A program made the translations under genes and the position numbers. 64,000 bases of DNA from Blasia pusilla (Eukaryota > Marchantiophyta > Marchantiopsida > Blasiales): the NCBI GenBank assembly GCA_050084515.1, contig CM114271.1:53134001-53198000 (forward strand), read 5' to 3'. The first letter of the stretch is position 1; every line of letters begins with the position of its first letter. The notes under the pieces are model-generated. The model did not search any database and was not told where the DNA came from. It saw only the letters and a program-made list of their open reading frames with translations. Positions 23,004 to 35,900 of the stretch are shown piece after piece.

Positions 23004-25889
23004 ATTACAGGTCCGATTTCAGTGCAGCTGCAAATGTTCAAAGTTTATGGGCGGACTTACCTGACTCTAGCCAACTCACGAAACCACAGTGAAGCGCGAA
23101 TGATCTTTGATCTTTCGTTGATGGCTACACAACTAACTAAATCACTGTGCCGTGCGTTCCGCCGTCCCCTTGCGCTGGTACAGACCATCCGGAATTGAGA
23201 TGCTAGTCGCGTCCTCATTTCTCCGACAGAAGCAGCAATTTCTGCCGGCTATTGAGATCCACTATGTTAATGAGGCAGTGGCAACGATCTGGATCGATTG
23301 TGGGACAGGCGGCGTTTTCTCTGCTGCGTTGGATCTCAAAGGCTCTATACATCTAGTACTGTCCATCCGTCAGCTATCAGAGAAGCAGATGAAAGACAAA
23401 TATTAGCGTAAACATTATCGCTCCCCCGCGATCGGGATTACTACGAAACTCATTCATAACATGTCAACCTTATGAATCTTGACCCGAATAGCATGTCCAG
23501 CAAATCCAGGTGTTTCGAACGGAGAAATGATATTACGATCGGCAAGAATTACTGTCATAAAAAATATAACAGTAATTCCAAAGTACACTAAACTTGGTTC
23601 AAAAATCTGCGCAGGTAGTGCTTCCAAGGACAAAGATCTATCCAAGTGCATCCACTCCTTCGTAACAGTAAAGTGAATGTGCACTATGAAGATCTCCTCG
23701 GAATTCTGTGAGAGGTGGTTTACTCTAAAAGAGGGAACTACTCGACTTCGAGTGCCTGTTTTCTATTCGTGATGGCTCTCTAGAGTCTAAATATCCACTT
23801 TATTATAAAAACAAACCTCAAAAGGCTTGATGAACACCTTATTTCCTTCACCGGGATTGCTTGTTTGGTACCTCTAAACATTCTTGTTTGTTCGGGTGAG
23901 GACGGAGTAGGCGACTCTAAGGACCCGGTCCCAGGCTCCCGGCCAAGTCGCAGCCGGTTCTTGTCTGTTGGAAATAGGAGGTAAAATGGTCGCGACTTTT
24001 GAGGGAGCGAATTAGTTTCAGGTCCCACGAATCTAGTCAGTCCGATTAAATAAGATCCGGAAGCCTGGCGCTGGGTCTTGGCGACCTCGGTCGCATGGGA
24101 CCGGGTCCTAATGGAGGTTCCAAGGAAATTGTCACATAATCTATATTTTTATTGGGGAGTGTTTTTTTATTTGCAAACATCTCTTTGTTTGGCATGTGGC
24201 AATGCGGGAGTAAAAATATGTTTTTTTTTCTACTGGTAGCAAGAAAAAATATTTCCTCCTATGTGGGAAAAAAAAAGGATTTATTTTGTGTGCAACATGA
24301 CCAGTCCCTTCACTCCCGTGCGTGGCAGGGACTGCTGACTAGTTCACTCTTAAAATTTTCAATTTTCATTTCAAATGAATTTCGAGCAATCCGAAAGAAA
24401 ATAATCTTATGGGTTTAAAATACCAAGTGTCTAAGAGAGGTGTTTACGACATGACACTCTTGTAAACAATAGTATGATATAAACTAGAATAATGCACAAC
24501 TATTTTTTAACATCCGCTAATTAAGTTATTCTTTTAAATGTGACACTATTGAAGGTATCTAACATTGGAGGAAGGTTTTTCTAACCCCCGTACTCTTTTT
24601 ATTGAAAAAGAACAAGGGCTAAGCCCAAACTTCGTCGGATGATTCTTGACTGATTTTCAGTGTGAGGCATTTCTTCGGAATAAGAGGTTGTCATTTGAAC
24701 TCGCAATGTGAGACATGGGACCTCCCGGCCACTCGACCTATGCATTGAGCATGTGTATCAGTAAAGTAGTGTGAAATGACAGAAAAAAAAAAAATCCTAC
24801 TTCAGGTCCTTTAAATAGGTTTGCTGCTCTGCTTGGCTCCTCACTCGGATTTCGTCAAAAACTCTTCGGAGTGGAGACTTAGAGCAGGTCCCCATGGAGC
24901 AATTCCATGGTCGAGGAATCCTTCCGATGTTAAATCGACGATTATCAATTCACGGACCATAGGTGGGTCCTTGGTCCTTATGCGCCGTGAAATTTACGGT
25001 GCAGAAACATTCAAGACGCTCCTTGGGAAATTAAAATATTGCAGCCGGTTGTTTTTTAAACTCCTTCATAGTCAAGCGTCGGAAACCGCTTGTGACCCTA
25101 CTTGGAAACTGATAGGACCGTCGGCCTAGGCCAAGAGGAACCTGCCGCTGCAAGTCCATGGGGACTTGCTCTTAAATGTTAAACTTTGGAAGGTGTTCAG
25201 AGATTTCAGAGGGAGTGCCTCTTAACATTCCACTCACACCACTTAACATCCCACCTTCAGTGTCTTCTTCTTCTTTCTAACCCCAAATTGATGACATTCT
25301 TACCACACTCCACTCAGTCAAGGAGGAGGATGAAGAGGATGTTTGACTTACTTTTTGAAAGTGTAATGCATCGAGTTGAATAAGTTGCCACTTTTGCAAA
25401 GCTCTTTCAGCTCTAGCGCTTTTGTTTAAGAGTGTTGTTAGCATGCGCAAAATTGATTATTTAAATAATTTAATACTTTTTTTAATTTTTAATTTTCTTA
25501 AATCTAAGAGGAATAATAACATTCCACTCTTCTCAATATTTTCATTTTTTTATTAAAATTTAAATTCTATCGTATCCCATTCCCCTAAATAATTCCATCT
25601 TCCCACCAAAATTTAAATATTATCTATTCCTCCCATCTAAATTAAATAAATTATTTTTAAAATTTAATGACTGAAATCATTTTTTCTTTCATTCATTTTC
25701 CCTTCTCAAAATATCAAATATGAATTAAATGGCAAAATTGCAAACTTGTTGCTAATTTGCAAAATATAGAGACATGTAAAGAGCGGAGTGGTCTCTTGGA
25801 AGAGTCCAAGAGACGAAACGCGCGAATAGATTTTGTGCATTTCATGTGTTTATGGTCGCGACCACGAAACTTGGACCAAAACGTGAACC
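23004..25889. other. No gene seen; AT-rich intergenic DNA
   Basis: No frame carries a recognisable domain. A minus-strand 76-codon frame at 23454-23684 has one hydrophobic segment but no family match that I recognise. The part 25440-25740 is very AT-rich. A possible tRNA-derived SINE at 24640-24760 is listed separately. Confidence 0.5.
24640..24760 (-). repeat. Possible tRNA-derived SINE head
   Basis: The minus strand contains an A-box-like GGTCGAGTGGCC followed about 35 bases on by a B-box-like GCGAGTTCAAATGAC, the spacing of an RNA polymerase III promoter in plant SINEs. No second copy or poly-A tail was found in the window, so this is weak. Confidence 0.3.
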
Positions 25890-26180
25890 AAGACTTGAGA
25901 TGAGTTGAGTCTAGGAAGGTTGGTTGCCCAAGAGGTGAGATCTAGATTTGGAATGCGACTAGCATTTGGGATTTTGACTGTGTTTTGGACCATAAAATTT
26001 AGTCCCAATATGAGTTTGGGACAAGTAAGGTGGCGTTGTAAAACTTATGCAAAGTCGATCTCAATGCACCATAGATCTCAACAAGCAGAGGCTGAGATAT
26101 TTTCCAAAAATGATTGTACAAGGAGTTGGTTGAAGGCCAGAATGAAGGGTCCGACTGTGTTTCCCCAAAGTTAGGGGGAG
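25890..26180. repeat. 300-base dispersed repeat, left copy
   Basis: This stretch is about 75-80 percent similar by eye to 28140-28443 in direct orientation. Shared pieces include GAGTCTAGGA, the GACTAGC(A/G)TTTGGG block, the AATAAGGTGG(C/T)GTTG-type block and the final TAGGGGGAGGG. The two copies flank the inverted retroelement pieces at 26470-28030. Confidence 0.65.
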
Positions 26181-26361
26181 GGTGATGTCAAATCTTATTT
26201 TTGACGTAGGTAGAGTTCTATCGCGTCGACGGCATAGTGAGTCAGCGGGCTGTTTGGGTGTAACTTCGTCCCGAGATGTCGAATGAGATTGGCGAGAGGT
26301 CTGTTGTGTCGAGAACGTCACTTTTGGAAATTTCCTTATTTTGGTTTTAGTCCGTCATGTG

Positions 26362-26427
26362 CCCAAAAATAGCCCTCCCAACGGTTACCTATGCACGAAG
26401 GTTACCATTGGGAGGGCTATTTTTGGG
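26362..26427. repeat. 28-base inverted repeat
   Basis: CCCAAAAATAGCCCTCCC and the following CGGTTACC (26362-26389) pair with 26400-26427 with two mismatches around a ten-base loop. Two smaller hairpins follow (AGAGCCttttGGCTCT near 26431 and GATGGCtttctcaaGCCATC near 26471). They sit at the outer end of an LTR fragment and may be its R-region structure. Confidence 0.8.
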
Positions 26428-26469
26428 GGAAGAGCCTTTTGGCTCTTCCCAAGGGTATAAGAGTGAGAG

Positions 26470-27230
26470 AGATGGCTTTCTCAAGCCATCTTTCTCATGT
26501 TGAGCCTTAGGAGCACCTCTCTTGCATAGACGTGTGTGGGTGTGTAGGAGTTAGGGTGCTAGCGTCCGGATTCCCTCATAGCAGAGGGTGGATGTGGTTC
26601 GATATGCCGATGTAGATTCATAAGTGGAGTTTTAGGCCGGGTGAGCCGTTTTAACTACTCTTGATTTTACATGAGAAATATGGCTTGAATAAGATGTGAT
26701 AGTTGTCGTGCGCATATACATCGCTACACAACCCACATGGCTGGTCACATCTATACACCATACAACACCGATCTTCCCCAACATACGGGTAGATCCACAC
26801 ATAAATGAAACATACTCACAAATATACATTGGGACCCCACAACCGCCCCCCTAGCTAGTAGTTGGGTCGCCCTAACTCCACATATATACCATATACACAC
26901 ATATATACCCGGCAAGATCTCCTATCCTACACACATCTAGCACCATTGGTACCTTCATCCTCGCAACATTGCAGCAACCCGTCGTGTTGATCCCTCCGAA
27001 GATATCTAACACTCTCGTACCCTGCTCCAAACATAAACACGGATCCACGCCTGCCTCACAAGCTTGTCTGCATTCCACACATCTCAACGCTCATCCCCAA
27101 CAACAATAAAGAAGCTCTACACCATGGGAAGAGACACCCACCCCAACATGTCTTTCCATGGGACTATCCGCTACGGGAATGCCCTCCGCATGTGTGCTCC
27201 TCTCCCCGAACCCTCCTAATCAGCGAACAC
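26470..27230 (-). mobile_element. Retroelement terminal piece with DNMT motif I, minus orientation
   Basis: On the minus strand a frame at 27087-26872 reads CLEQGTRVLDIFGGINTTG, matching methyltransferase motif I of the 0.5-8 kb gypsy element. It is followed by the polypurine tract AGCTAGGGGGGCGG and, from about 26835, an LTR start TGTGGGGTCCC that runs to about 26470. Most of the element between motif I and the polypurine tract is missing. It is the mirror image of 27500-28030. Confidence 0.7.
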
Positions 27231-27499
27231 CACTTGTGAAAGCTGCCAACGTGGTCACCGTATCCCCACGTGGTCGACCACCACTACTCCATGCAAACAA
27301 CACTAGTAGATGGCTCACCCATCCATCACCTGATCACCACCCTGGCTGATAAGAAAGCGTCTCCCCCAAAATCCAGAATGAACCCAAGGGTATGCAACAC
27401 CGTACTCCCTACCAACACATCATATGACTGTGTCGGTGTCATAATCGCCAAAGTGCACACCATCGCACTATCCGTCTCATGCTCTGGCTCTCACGATCA

Positions 27500-28030
27500 A
27501 GAGGGTTTGGGGAGAGGAGCACACATGCGGAGGGCATTCCCAGGGCGGATAGTCCCACGGAAAGACATGCTAGGGTGGGTGTCTCTTCCCATGGTGCATA
27601 GTCTCTTTATTGTTGTTGGGGACGAGCGTTGAGATGCGTGGAGTGCATACGAGCTCGTGAGGCAGGCGTGGAGCCGTGTTTATGTTTGGAGCAGGGTACG
27701 AGAGTGTTAGATCTCTTCGGAGGGATCAACACGGCGGGTTGCTGCAGTGTTGTAGTGTTGCAGGGATGACGGCACTGATGGTGCTAGATGTGTGTAGGAT
27801 AGGAGATCTTGTCGGGTACATATGTGTGCTATCTGGAGTTAGGGGGACCCAACTACCAGCTAGGGGGGCAGTTGTGGGATCCCAGTGTATATGTGTGAGC
27901 ATATTTCATTTATGTGTGGATCTACCCGTATGTTGGGGAAGATCGGTGTCGTATGGTGTGTAGATGTGACCAACGATGTGGGTTGTGTAGCGATGTGTAT
28001 GCGCACGATAGTGATGATCCCCAGAAGTAT
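27500..28030 (+). mobile_element. Retroelement terminal piece with DNMT motif I, plus orientation
   Basis: This arm is the reverse complement, with divergence, of about 26700-27216. A run near 27690-27740 encodes GTRVLDLFGGIN (motif I). The tract AGCTAGGGGGGCAGT at about 27860-27874 is followed by the LTR start TGTGGGATCCC at 27875. The two arms and their 280-base spacer form a large imperfect palindrome. Confidence 0.7.
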
Positions 28031-28563
28031 TAGAAAGGGGGAGTGTCTCCAGGGATTCTTGGGACCCAAACCCCACTTTGGGCGCCAAAGGGCGGCTCAA
28101 GGGCACGGGATGGAACGAGAGTTTGGCGTTCGGACTCCAAACTTGAGAGGAGTCGAGTCTAGGACGAGACGTGGCCAAAAGATGAGAACCAGATTTGGGA
28201 CGTGACTAGCGTTTGGGGTTTTTGACTGTATTTCTGACCCTAAATTTTTTTTAGAGATGTGTTTGAGACAAATAAGGTGGTGTTGGAAAGCTTATGCGGA
28301 TCCGGTTCCAATGCACAACAGATCTTAGCAAACAAACAAGTGGAGATTGAGAAATTGGCCAAAATCGACTATATGGGGAGTCGAATTGAGGGCCAAAAAG
28401 AGGGGTCTAGGCATCTCTTTCCCAAAGGTAGGGGGAGGGCGGAGATCCCTAGAATTACTAGTAAGGGGAAGGTCACCAAGGGTGCTCGGGACTCGAACCC
28501 CACTTTAAGCGCCGAAGGGCGACTCAAAGGCACGGAATGGATCGAGAGTTTGGCGTTGGGATT
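28020..28563. repeat. Direct repeats with about 428-base spacing
   Basis: About 115 bases at 28020-28137 recur at 28448-28563. They share the blocks GACCC/TCGAACCCCACTTT, GCGCC(A/G)AAGGGCG(G/A)CTCAA and GAGAGTTTGGCGTT. Between them lies the right copy (28140-28443) of the 300-base repeat at 25890. This looks like an LTR remnant with nested copies. Confidence 0.6.
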
Positions 28564-28619
28564 CGGAACCCAAACCAAGTCCAATAGAGTGGATTTCGGA
28601 GGTCCCTATTAGATCCCAA

Positions 28620-29915
28620 CATGCGACTCATATAGTTGGGTCTTGATCTGGGGCTCATGCGAGGTCCATTTGACAATTGGGACCGCTAGGCGCGCAAACG
28701 CCGATTTAGGTGTCTGGACTAACTAGAAAGTCCATCGCAAGTGTCGAAAGACTTGCCCGTGTTGGAAAGCTAGGAATGAGGAAAAATTGAGCTTGATGAT
28801 GCCCGTGTTGGAAGGCCGAGTGACCCATACCAAACTAACATAAGATGCTAATCAACAATGAGAACATGTCAAACTAGGAGTATTGGTAAATCAAGAAGAC
28901 TCTCCGATAATAATATATAAATTTAAAAATTGAGGTACACTTGGGCGCACTCACGATCAAAGAAGAAAACTAATGAAAGTGACGGTTACACAAACCGTTC
29001 GTTCGTTGTGTCCCTCACGAATCCCTAAGATAATTGCAGCATGTCCTTGAAAATACGCTCGATTTCCTCATCCATCCGTGCAGCGCACGCCGATCTTCTC
29101 ATTCATCCGATTCCTCTTCATAGCGTCATCGGTCTCCTCCCCTTTCGTGATCGGAGATTCGACCCGAGAGTGGATTAGGTGTGTGTCGCGATGTTGGATT
29201 GACAACATCGACCAGAGTTCCTGTCGGATGTGCTATTGGTCTCGATGGGATTGGTAGATTAAAACTTGGAGTTCGATCTTCTACTGTTGCAATTGGAAGC
29301 GCCAATACGAAGTTAATCCAGGGATGGATGGATCGAGTCGGAGTTTCTCCCCGGTCCCTCCCCCATCGGCTGCTCTTCGAAGGGAGTTCTGAATTATAGT
29401 GGAAGTTGACGTACGCACGTGAGGATCGACTCTTCCAATTGGACTCGCATCTCAATCCCCGTTACTCCGTACCTGTGCTCGGGGATCGCTGAGCGCCGCA
29501 GTGATTCATTAGTCGTGTAGCCATCGTCGAAAGATCAAAGATTCACCGTGGATTCGTGATTTTGGGGAGGTCGGCCCTGCGCCGATTAACACATGTATAC
29601 AGAATCATACAATTATCAGCCGTCGAGTAGTTTAACCTGTAGCTAATGCTGCGCAATCGATTTGAACGGCTATGGTGTGTCTTCTCGTAATTTGTAATTC
29701 TGGTTGTGTAGGTGAGTCGTCGATCGGAGGCTCCGATTCCGACAGATGGCACATCTCAGAACCTTGAGCTTCTCTCGTACTCTTGGAAGGTTTGATCTCT
29801 GTTGCCACAAGGGGCCCAAGAACTAGGATTTAGACCCTGTGGAGAGACGAGCTTCTTCAGCTGGTCGAGAGAAGAGATCGACTCCAGGCTGCTAGGGTTT
29901 TACAAGAGCTTGAAG
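28620..29915. other. No gene seen; upstream flank of the CFAP298 gene
   Basis: No domain-bearing frame. 28888-28925 (AAGACTCTCCGATAATAATATATA) resembles 37905-37930 and may be a Helitron 5' end. 29500-29915 is probably promoter and leader of the downstream gene. Confidence 0.45.
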
Positions 29916-32209
29916 ATGGTGCTGCTACTGGTGAAGCAAAGTGAGGAGCAGCAGTTTCTATATGAAGCCCGGGGGACACAAAGCGTGGATGAGGCAATTC
30001 GGAACATTGTGCGCATCCACAATCTTCAGCTGAAGATTGTGCACTTGAAGGAGCAAGGCGACCAACTAGCTATCTATGGCCCTGCCAAGGACCCTACTCG
30101 AAATGAGGATGATGACAGCGACGACGATGACCTCGAATCCCCGCAGTGCTCTTCATCGGTGAAAGCGAGGGGTCCTTTCTACAAACGGGACCCAGCGAAT
30201 AAACGAACTGGAGAAGGTTAATGCCGCCATCTCTTGCAGAGTTTTGTACTTTCTTCCCATCAGGAGCAGTCCTGACTCTGTTGTTGTAATTCATAGTAGC
30301 TCCTGACTGACAGATCCATGGTGGCCTGCACTGATTTTGGGTGTGGCAGCTTGTGACCCGCAAGTTGCAGAGAAGCTCACGCAGACTTTGGCAGAAGCAG
30401 AATCTTGTGCTTCCAAGGTCAGTGGTCCAGAGCTTCCTCTGTTGATCATGGAATGCACCTACGATGCTTCACTGACAGCAGGAGCATGTGCTTTTAATGT
30501 CTGTAGTTCTGAGCTTCCTCTGACGATCACCGAGCCTACTTATGATGCTTCACTCACGTGTGTTGCCAAAATGATGATGATTGGAATCACTCCTTCTCGT
30601 GGAGACTCGATTATTCAAATTGTCAGCAATAGGCTTCATTCAGAAGTGCATCTCGATCTCAGGTGTTGCTTGTGTTGTTTCTTGTGCATTGCCAAAATTT
30701 GACCAGTGGATTCTGCATAGGCACAAGTGTTGAACAAGATTCCACTGACAGCGACCATGTTGAAGGAGGCTATCGACAATGTTAGGGGTGCAGTCATGAT
30801 ATGTTATCCCATGGGATTACCCAGCTATGACCCAGTACAACAAGAGCTGGCAGGACCTTACAAAGGTATACAAATCACGCTTCCAAAAGCCTCCAGATCA
30901 TCATTTGCAGAGCTCCACAGTCATCACAGTCTTGGATAATATCCTCGTGCAAGCATTAAAATGGACCACAGATCCTTACCAGACTACTGTATCTAGTTCC
31001 TATTGCTTCTTTCTTCTCAACACCACATCATGGGCTGAAGATATCAGATGACCACCACAGCACTTACGCCTGAACTCCTACCAAGCTATATGTTGACAAT
31101 GCATGAGAATCTCATGTTCTGCTCAATATTTTTGTGGAAGCCCTAGGAATCCTATTGAATGGAATAAGTCCGCTCTTAACCTATGTGGATTAGTTATGAG
31201 TTTCTCACATCTACCGACCCTGTCCTCTCCCCAGCCAGGTAAAAACGCTCTAGATCCAGAGACAGCTGGAATGTGGTGGGCAGGGAAGGAGTTTATGCGT
31301 GAGAACAAGCTTTCTGATCACCTGGGAAGGAATGAAAAAACAAAGGTACTATCTAAAGCACAACACTGTAACTAAATGGTTGCTCTCCCCGCCTGCAGAT
31401 TTGTTTTTTCCCATTCTACCACCCTTCTTTTGATGGTGTATGTGACTTTCATGCACAACCAAAAGCTCACATTCAAACTGTGTATGAATCCCCATGGTCT
31501 GCCAGGTGGTTGTGAAACTACAGCATGCTGGGCAAGGAGCTCCCGCTCGTGAGCCGGTAGGAACTTTACAGACCTAAGACCCATCCCCTCACAGTGGAAG
31601 ATGAAAGTAGGATGCCATTCACAGGAATCATACCATCCTGAAATGTGTGTAATGCGTCTTGTTCAGTTCTAAGGTACTCTCTTATTCTCCAGTAGGTTTG
31701 TGCAAGACTTGTGGCAACTTCTGTCCACTCCTTGCAAGTAGCTCTCGGAGATATCAGTAGACTGCCCAAATCTGAATTTTTTTGTCATCTTAATGAAGGG
31801 TATTACAACCTGAACGGGCTCTCACTGATTATTGGCAACCGGAAGGTAGTGAAGAGAACTTGTGATGGATTCTAGAAATAACTGGTAACAGTTTTGGAAT
31901 GCAGCCAATAGACTCTGAAACTCAGAAAGCAATGATGGCATGGTATTACAAAAAGCAAGAAGAGCAGAAGGTGGGGCCTTGTTCTCCGTGTTTCTATGAC
32001 AAATTGCACTGTGTTTATCAGATTACACCTTTCTTGTCGTGGTACCAAAACAAAGAGGTAGTAGTGGATCCAATATGAAGTTCATCTGGTTGTTGTGTTG
32101 GCAGGCCTTGCAAATGGATGATGACGATTCCTACAATAATTCAGAGTGGGCTAATCCCAAGGCACTCAAATCTGCACTGCATCGCATGCCCCTTGTGAAG
32201 CTGCGATAG
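29916..32209 (+). CDS. CFAP298: CFAP298 (C21orf59/Kurly) homologue, seven exons
   Basis: Exons 29916-30216, 30350-30417, 30721-30865, 31239-31345, 31506-31556, 31905-31970 and 32105-32209 join in phase with GT-AG introns, giving 843 bases and 280 residues (the human protein has about 290). Matching blocks in order are MVLLLVKQSEEQQFL, EKLTQTLAEAESCASK, TMLKEAIDNVRGAVMICYPM then GLPSYDP, MWWAGKEFMRENKLSDHLG, RNEKTK, HAGQGAPAREP, WYYKKQEEQK and DDDSYNNSEWANPKALKSAL. An acidic run sits at residues about 67-75. The family is needed in the cytoplasm to assemble outer dynein arms of motile cilia. In a plant that means sperm flagella. An upstream in-frame ATG at 29802 exists, but homology starts at 29916. 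Confidence 0.92.
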
Positions 32210-32933
32210 AATTTGAAACACAGCACTACAAGTTGGTAGAAAACTTGGCTCTTCTGATTTAAGTTGCAATACCTATACACGAGTGAAGATGTAGAAATCA
32301 GGATTTCCGTAAGCAAGCAGGCTCAAGACTGCCAATAACTTCTTTCCAGGTGGGTCTGGAAAATTTTAATAACCCAGCCCAAAACTTGAACTGAATCTGA
32401 AAAGACGAAGCGGAAACATTTCCAAGTAAGCAAGTAGAATCACAGAATTCGACTTGGACAGCATCAATGCAAGCACGGAAGAACATAAATCTGGACCGAT
32501 GAGTAAAGCAGAAAAAACCACAACATGTACTTTAAAAAAATGTAGGAATTCATGCTCTTCTTACGTGAAAGACCACACCCAGATAGTACTAGAATGTCAT
32601 TAAGGTGACACCATGACATAATTCAAACGATCTGCATTATAACCTTTCAATCATTCGTATTTCCGGCCTAGAAGTTATTTTCACATGCAAATTAAACACT
32701 GGAAAGAAGGTATAGTCCGAAAACAAATGGACGACTTCTGAAAATACCTTTCCTCTTTCTCCCTAATTTTAGCTGGGTCCTTCTGTCCAACCGAAGGATC
32801 AGGTCAATTGCAGGATTGTTCACATACAGGTGTGTTGCTCCATCTTCGTGTGTTGAGCTCAACACGTGGAAACAACATCCACATACATATACGGAGGTCC
32901 AAAAAACCAGATTCTGTCCCACTTTGGATCTCT

Positions 32934-35900
32934 CTAACCATCCTCCTCTGCGCACAATCGCCTAAGGGTTACAGAGAGTCGGCGTTCTTGCACAAGGGGT
33001 TGTCCTTGCCATACTTGATGGCCCTTGCCACGATTTATCTCATGAGTCCATTCATATCGCGCAGGCCCATGTGTTAGGATCAAGTCCCCAGGTTTCAAGA
33101 GTACATCCACCTTATTCACAAGCCTACTCCTTGCATCCCACTGACTAATATGGCTTATTCTTATCTGATCCTCCACTCGTGGAGCATTGTCCATGATTGA
33201 TGCAGGAGAATTTTCATTACACAATAGATGAGGTTTACAGTTCACATCCACAACAGAGAGCACACTTGTTGCAAGCTGAGACTGTGCCATGGGCTCTCTT
33301 TCATTCACACCTTCAATTCCACCAGAAGTGTCCTTCAGAGATGTGAAAGTCATAACACAAGAGGACTCCAAAGAAATGATTGCAATCCCATCTTGAAACC
33401 GCATCAAGTCCACATGTGCTGATATACCCTGCAACAGAGGATAACAATAGAAGTTATAAAGACTCTCACCAAACATGTACTTTGTCCATGAATTGCGCCA
33501 AGAAATCTTGTTTTGTTTCTCACCTCACCAGGCTGATAAGAGTTTACAATCATTTGATCAAAAAGTGGTTCCCTCTCCAGGAGATGGACAGGAAGCTGGC
33601 AACTGGTATCATCTAGGTAATCCGCCTGCTCCAAGATTGAGGGCTGACAAAAATCAGTGTCCATCATCTCTTGCACCGTTTTGTAGGAATATATGCGACT
33701 CCGAATAAGAGTACATAAATCCATTGCCCAGCCAGGAAGGTCTCCAAATCGCATTGCCTGAAGATCATTGAAATTGATGCAGTAGAATCAGAATTGCTCT
33801 CTTCTCTCTCTCATTTGAGATATCATTTCCCAGTTTTTTCCTTCAAAGTGCGATGACTCCAAATGCTTTTACTAGCTACCAGGAGGTTGTTGGAGGTGGA
33901 TGGCCTTCTAGAAATTAATAAATCAAAGAGACACAGTACCACCTTCATTGAGTTCTTATTTACTAGCTTGACATTCCACACTCAGCTTCCAAATGACAAT
34001 TCTCTGGCATTCATAAAATCACACCTGATTGTGAAGACGATCAGCAAACCATTCCTCTGCAAGAAGAGGAATAAACCCGCTGTAAGCAGGATTACTGACA
34101 CTGAAATCCATACGAGTGTCACAAAGTCATTGTCTTCTGCAAACTGGCCCATCTTATCTCGCATTCTCAGTCATCTGCAAATGGCATGAGAACCCAGCCC
34201 AACTCCTAGAGATGGATCCATGTGTCTGTTGGTATAGAAGAATGCTAACCTGTCAGTAATGAAAACCAAAGAAAACAATAAAGCAAAGGTGGGCAACACT
34301 TATGTTTTAAAGAGGATACTAACTTGATTTGTCAACTAATGAGATATCTAGCACATCTCTTTCTGAGTAGGGAAAAAGGATTTATGGGTAGATTTCAGCG
34401 TCGTATCATAGGCACTCTCTAATGCATGAATTTGTTTCGACATTATAGTTTTCCAGATACACTGGCCTAGTGCCCACTGCTACTTCATGGGCATGATGAT
34501 ATTCTAGTCCACAGAAAGAGAAGGAACTATAATCATTGTGATCAGTAAACTTCTCAATGGCTAAACCAATCTCTTCCTGTAGAAAGGTTCATTCAACAGA
34601 AGTTTTGGGCTTCCACCTAGAATTGAATAAGGCCAAAGAATTGGCGTTCAAGACAATGTTGAAGAGGGTGAACTGGCCATAGACAACCATCAGGACAAGG
34701 GTGTGTGTGTGTGTGTGATTCCTTGCCATGTCAAGTTCACAAATTATATATGAAAGCGTCTTTTGAGGATTGACATCAGTCTCTGTTTACAGTTTAGGGC
34801 TCTGAACATTGGACAGTAGATATCAATTCACATTGTCAAACTGTGTGTGTTTGAATAGGGGTTCCTCCTGTCTATAGAACCCTCACTGGGCATTTTCCAT
34901 TAGTCCCTTTTCTCTTTTAGGCATTCTCTAGCTATCACCCAGATGGAGAAAAAATTTGTAGGAAGTTCGTGTGATTGGACAAGTCCTTGTCGCCAGAGCA
35001 GACCCTATCTAGAGCTCTCCCATGGATATTTCTCTAGCCTACACAGCTTCTGCCAAAGACTACTATTGACATGAACATTGACACCTGGGTCTCCATTGTC
35101 ACTTGAACTTACGATGTCTGATGCTTTTGCAAACTGATTCACCAAGTCCCGAAGATTTTGAGAATTTCTTCCCAAACCTTGCAGTGGCGAGAATAGAGGC
35201 TCAAGTTCCTACCAAACTTGAAGACTAAATGAGTGTACCCATTGTCAAGTCGATCTCCAACATTTGAGCTCCATAAATCTGGTAGCAAACCTGTTCACAA
35301 CAATACTTCCTTCTTCTGCTCACTAGTTTCCACCTTTGCATTCGAGACAGCTGTAGTAAATAACGAGTAACCAGCCTTCACCAAGGAAATTCCAAGGCTT
35401 AAAGTATGCCTGTAGAAGCCTTGGGTGAACCTCAGACTGTGAATAGGCATATGGAAGCTGGATCTGAAATCTCAAGAGTGAAAGCAAATGGATGGCCCAG
35501 CTGCCAACCACACTCCAATCTCCTCCATTGGATTCAGTGCACACGTTAGATCGGGTAGGTACAAGAGCTAACGATTTGGAAAGTACCCTCACTGCATACA
35601 GCTGGTGAGTTTGGAAGTTTCACAAACTTCTTGTTCAATGAGATTAAAAGCATAAAGGCTTTCCTTTTTTTCAGAAGTTGAACAACTGCAAAACCTAGCA
35701 ACTGCTGCTAGTGCAACCTTCCTACCAGGATGACAAAAAGAACCTGTTGCTCAGCTCACGGGATTCAGAGGTCCATTTATTTGGAAGTCATTTCCTTCCA
35801 AAGAACTCTTATTTTCTGCTAGTTACGTCCCTTTCAAATAGCATGTGTCCACATATGGTAAAATGGCAGTTATGATTTCTTCATTGGTTACAGGTGAAGA

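Noticed and set aside
23454-23684. 76-codon minus frame with one hydrophobic segment
   Set aside because: I could not match it to any family and saw no neighbours or splice context to support it.
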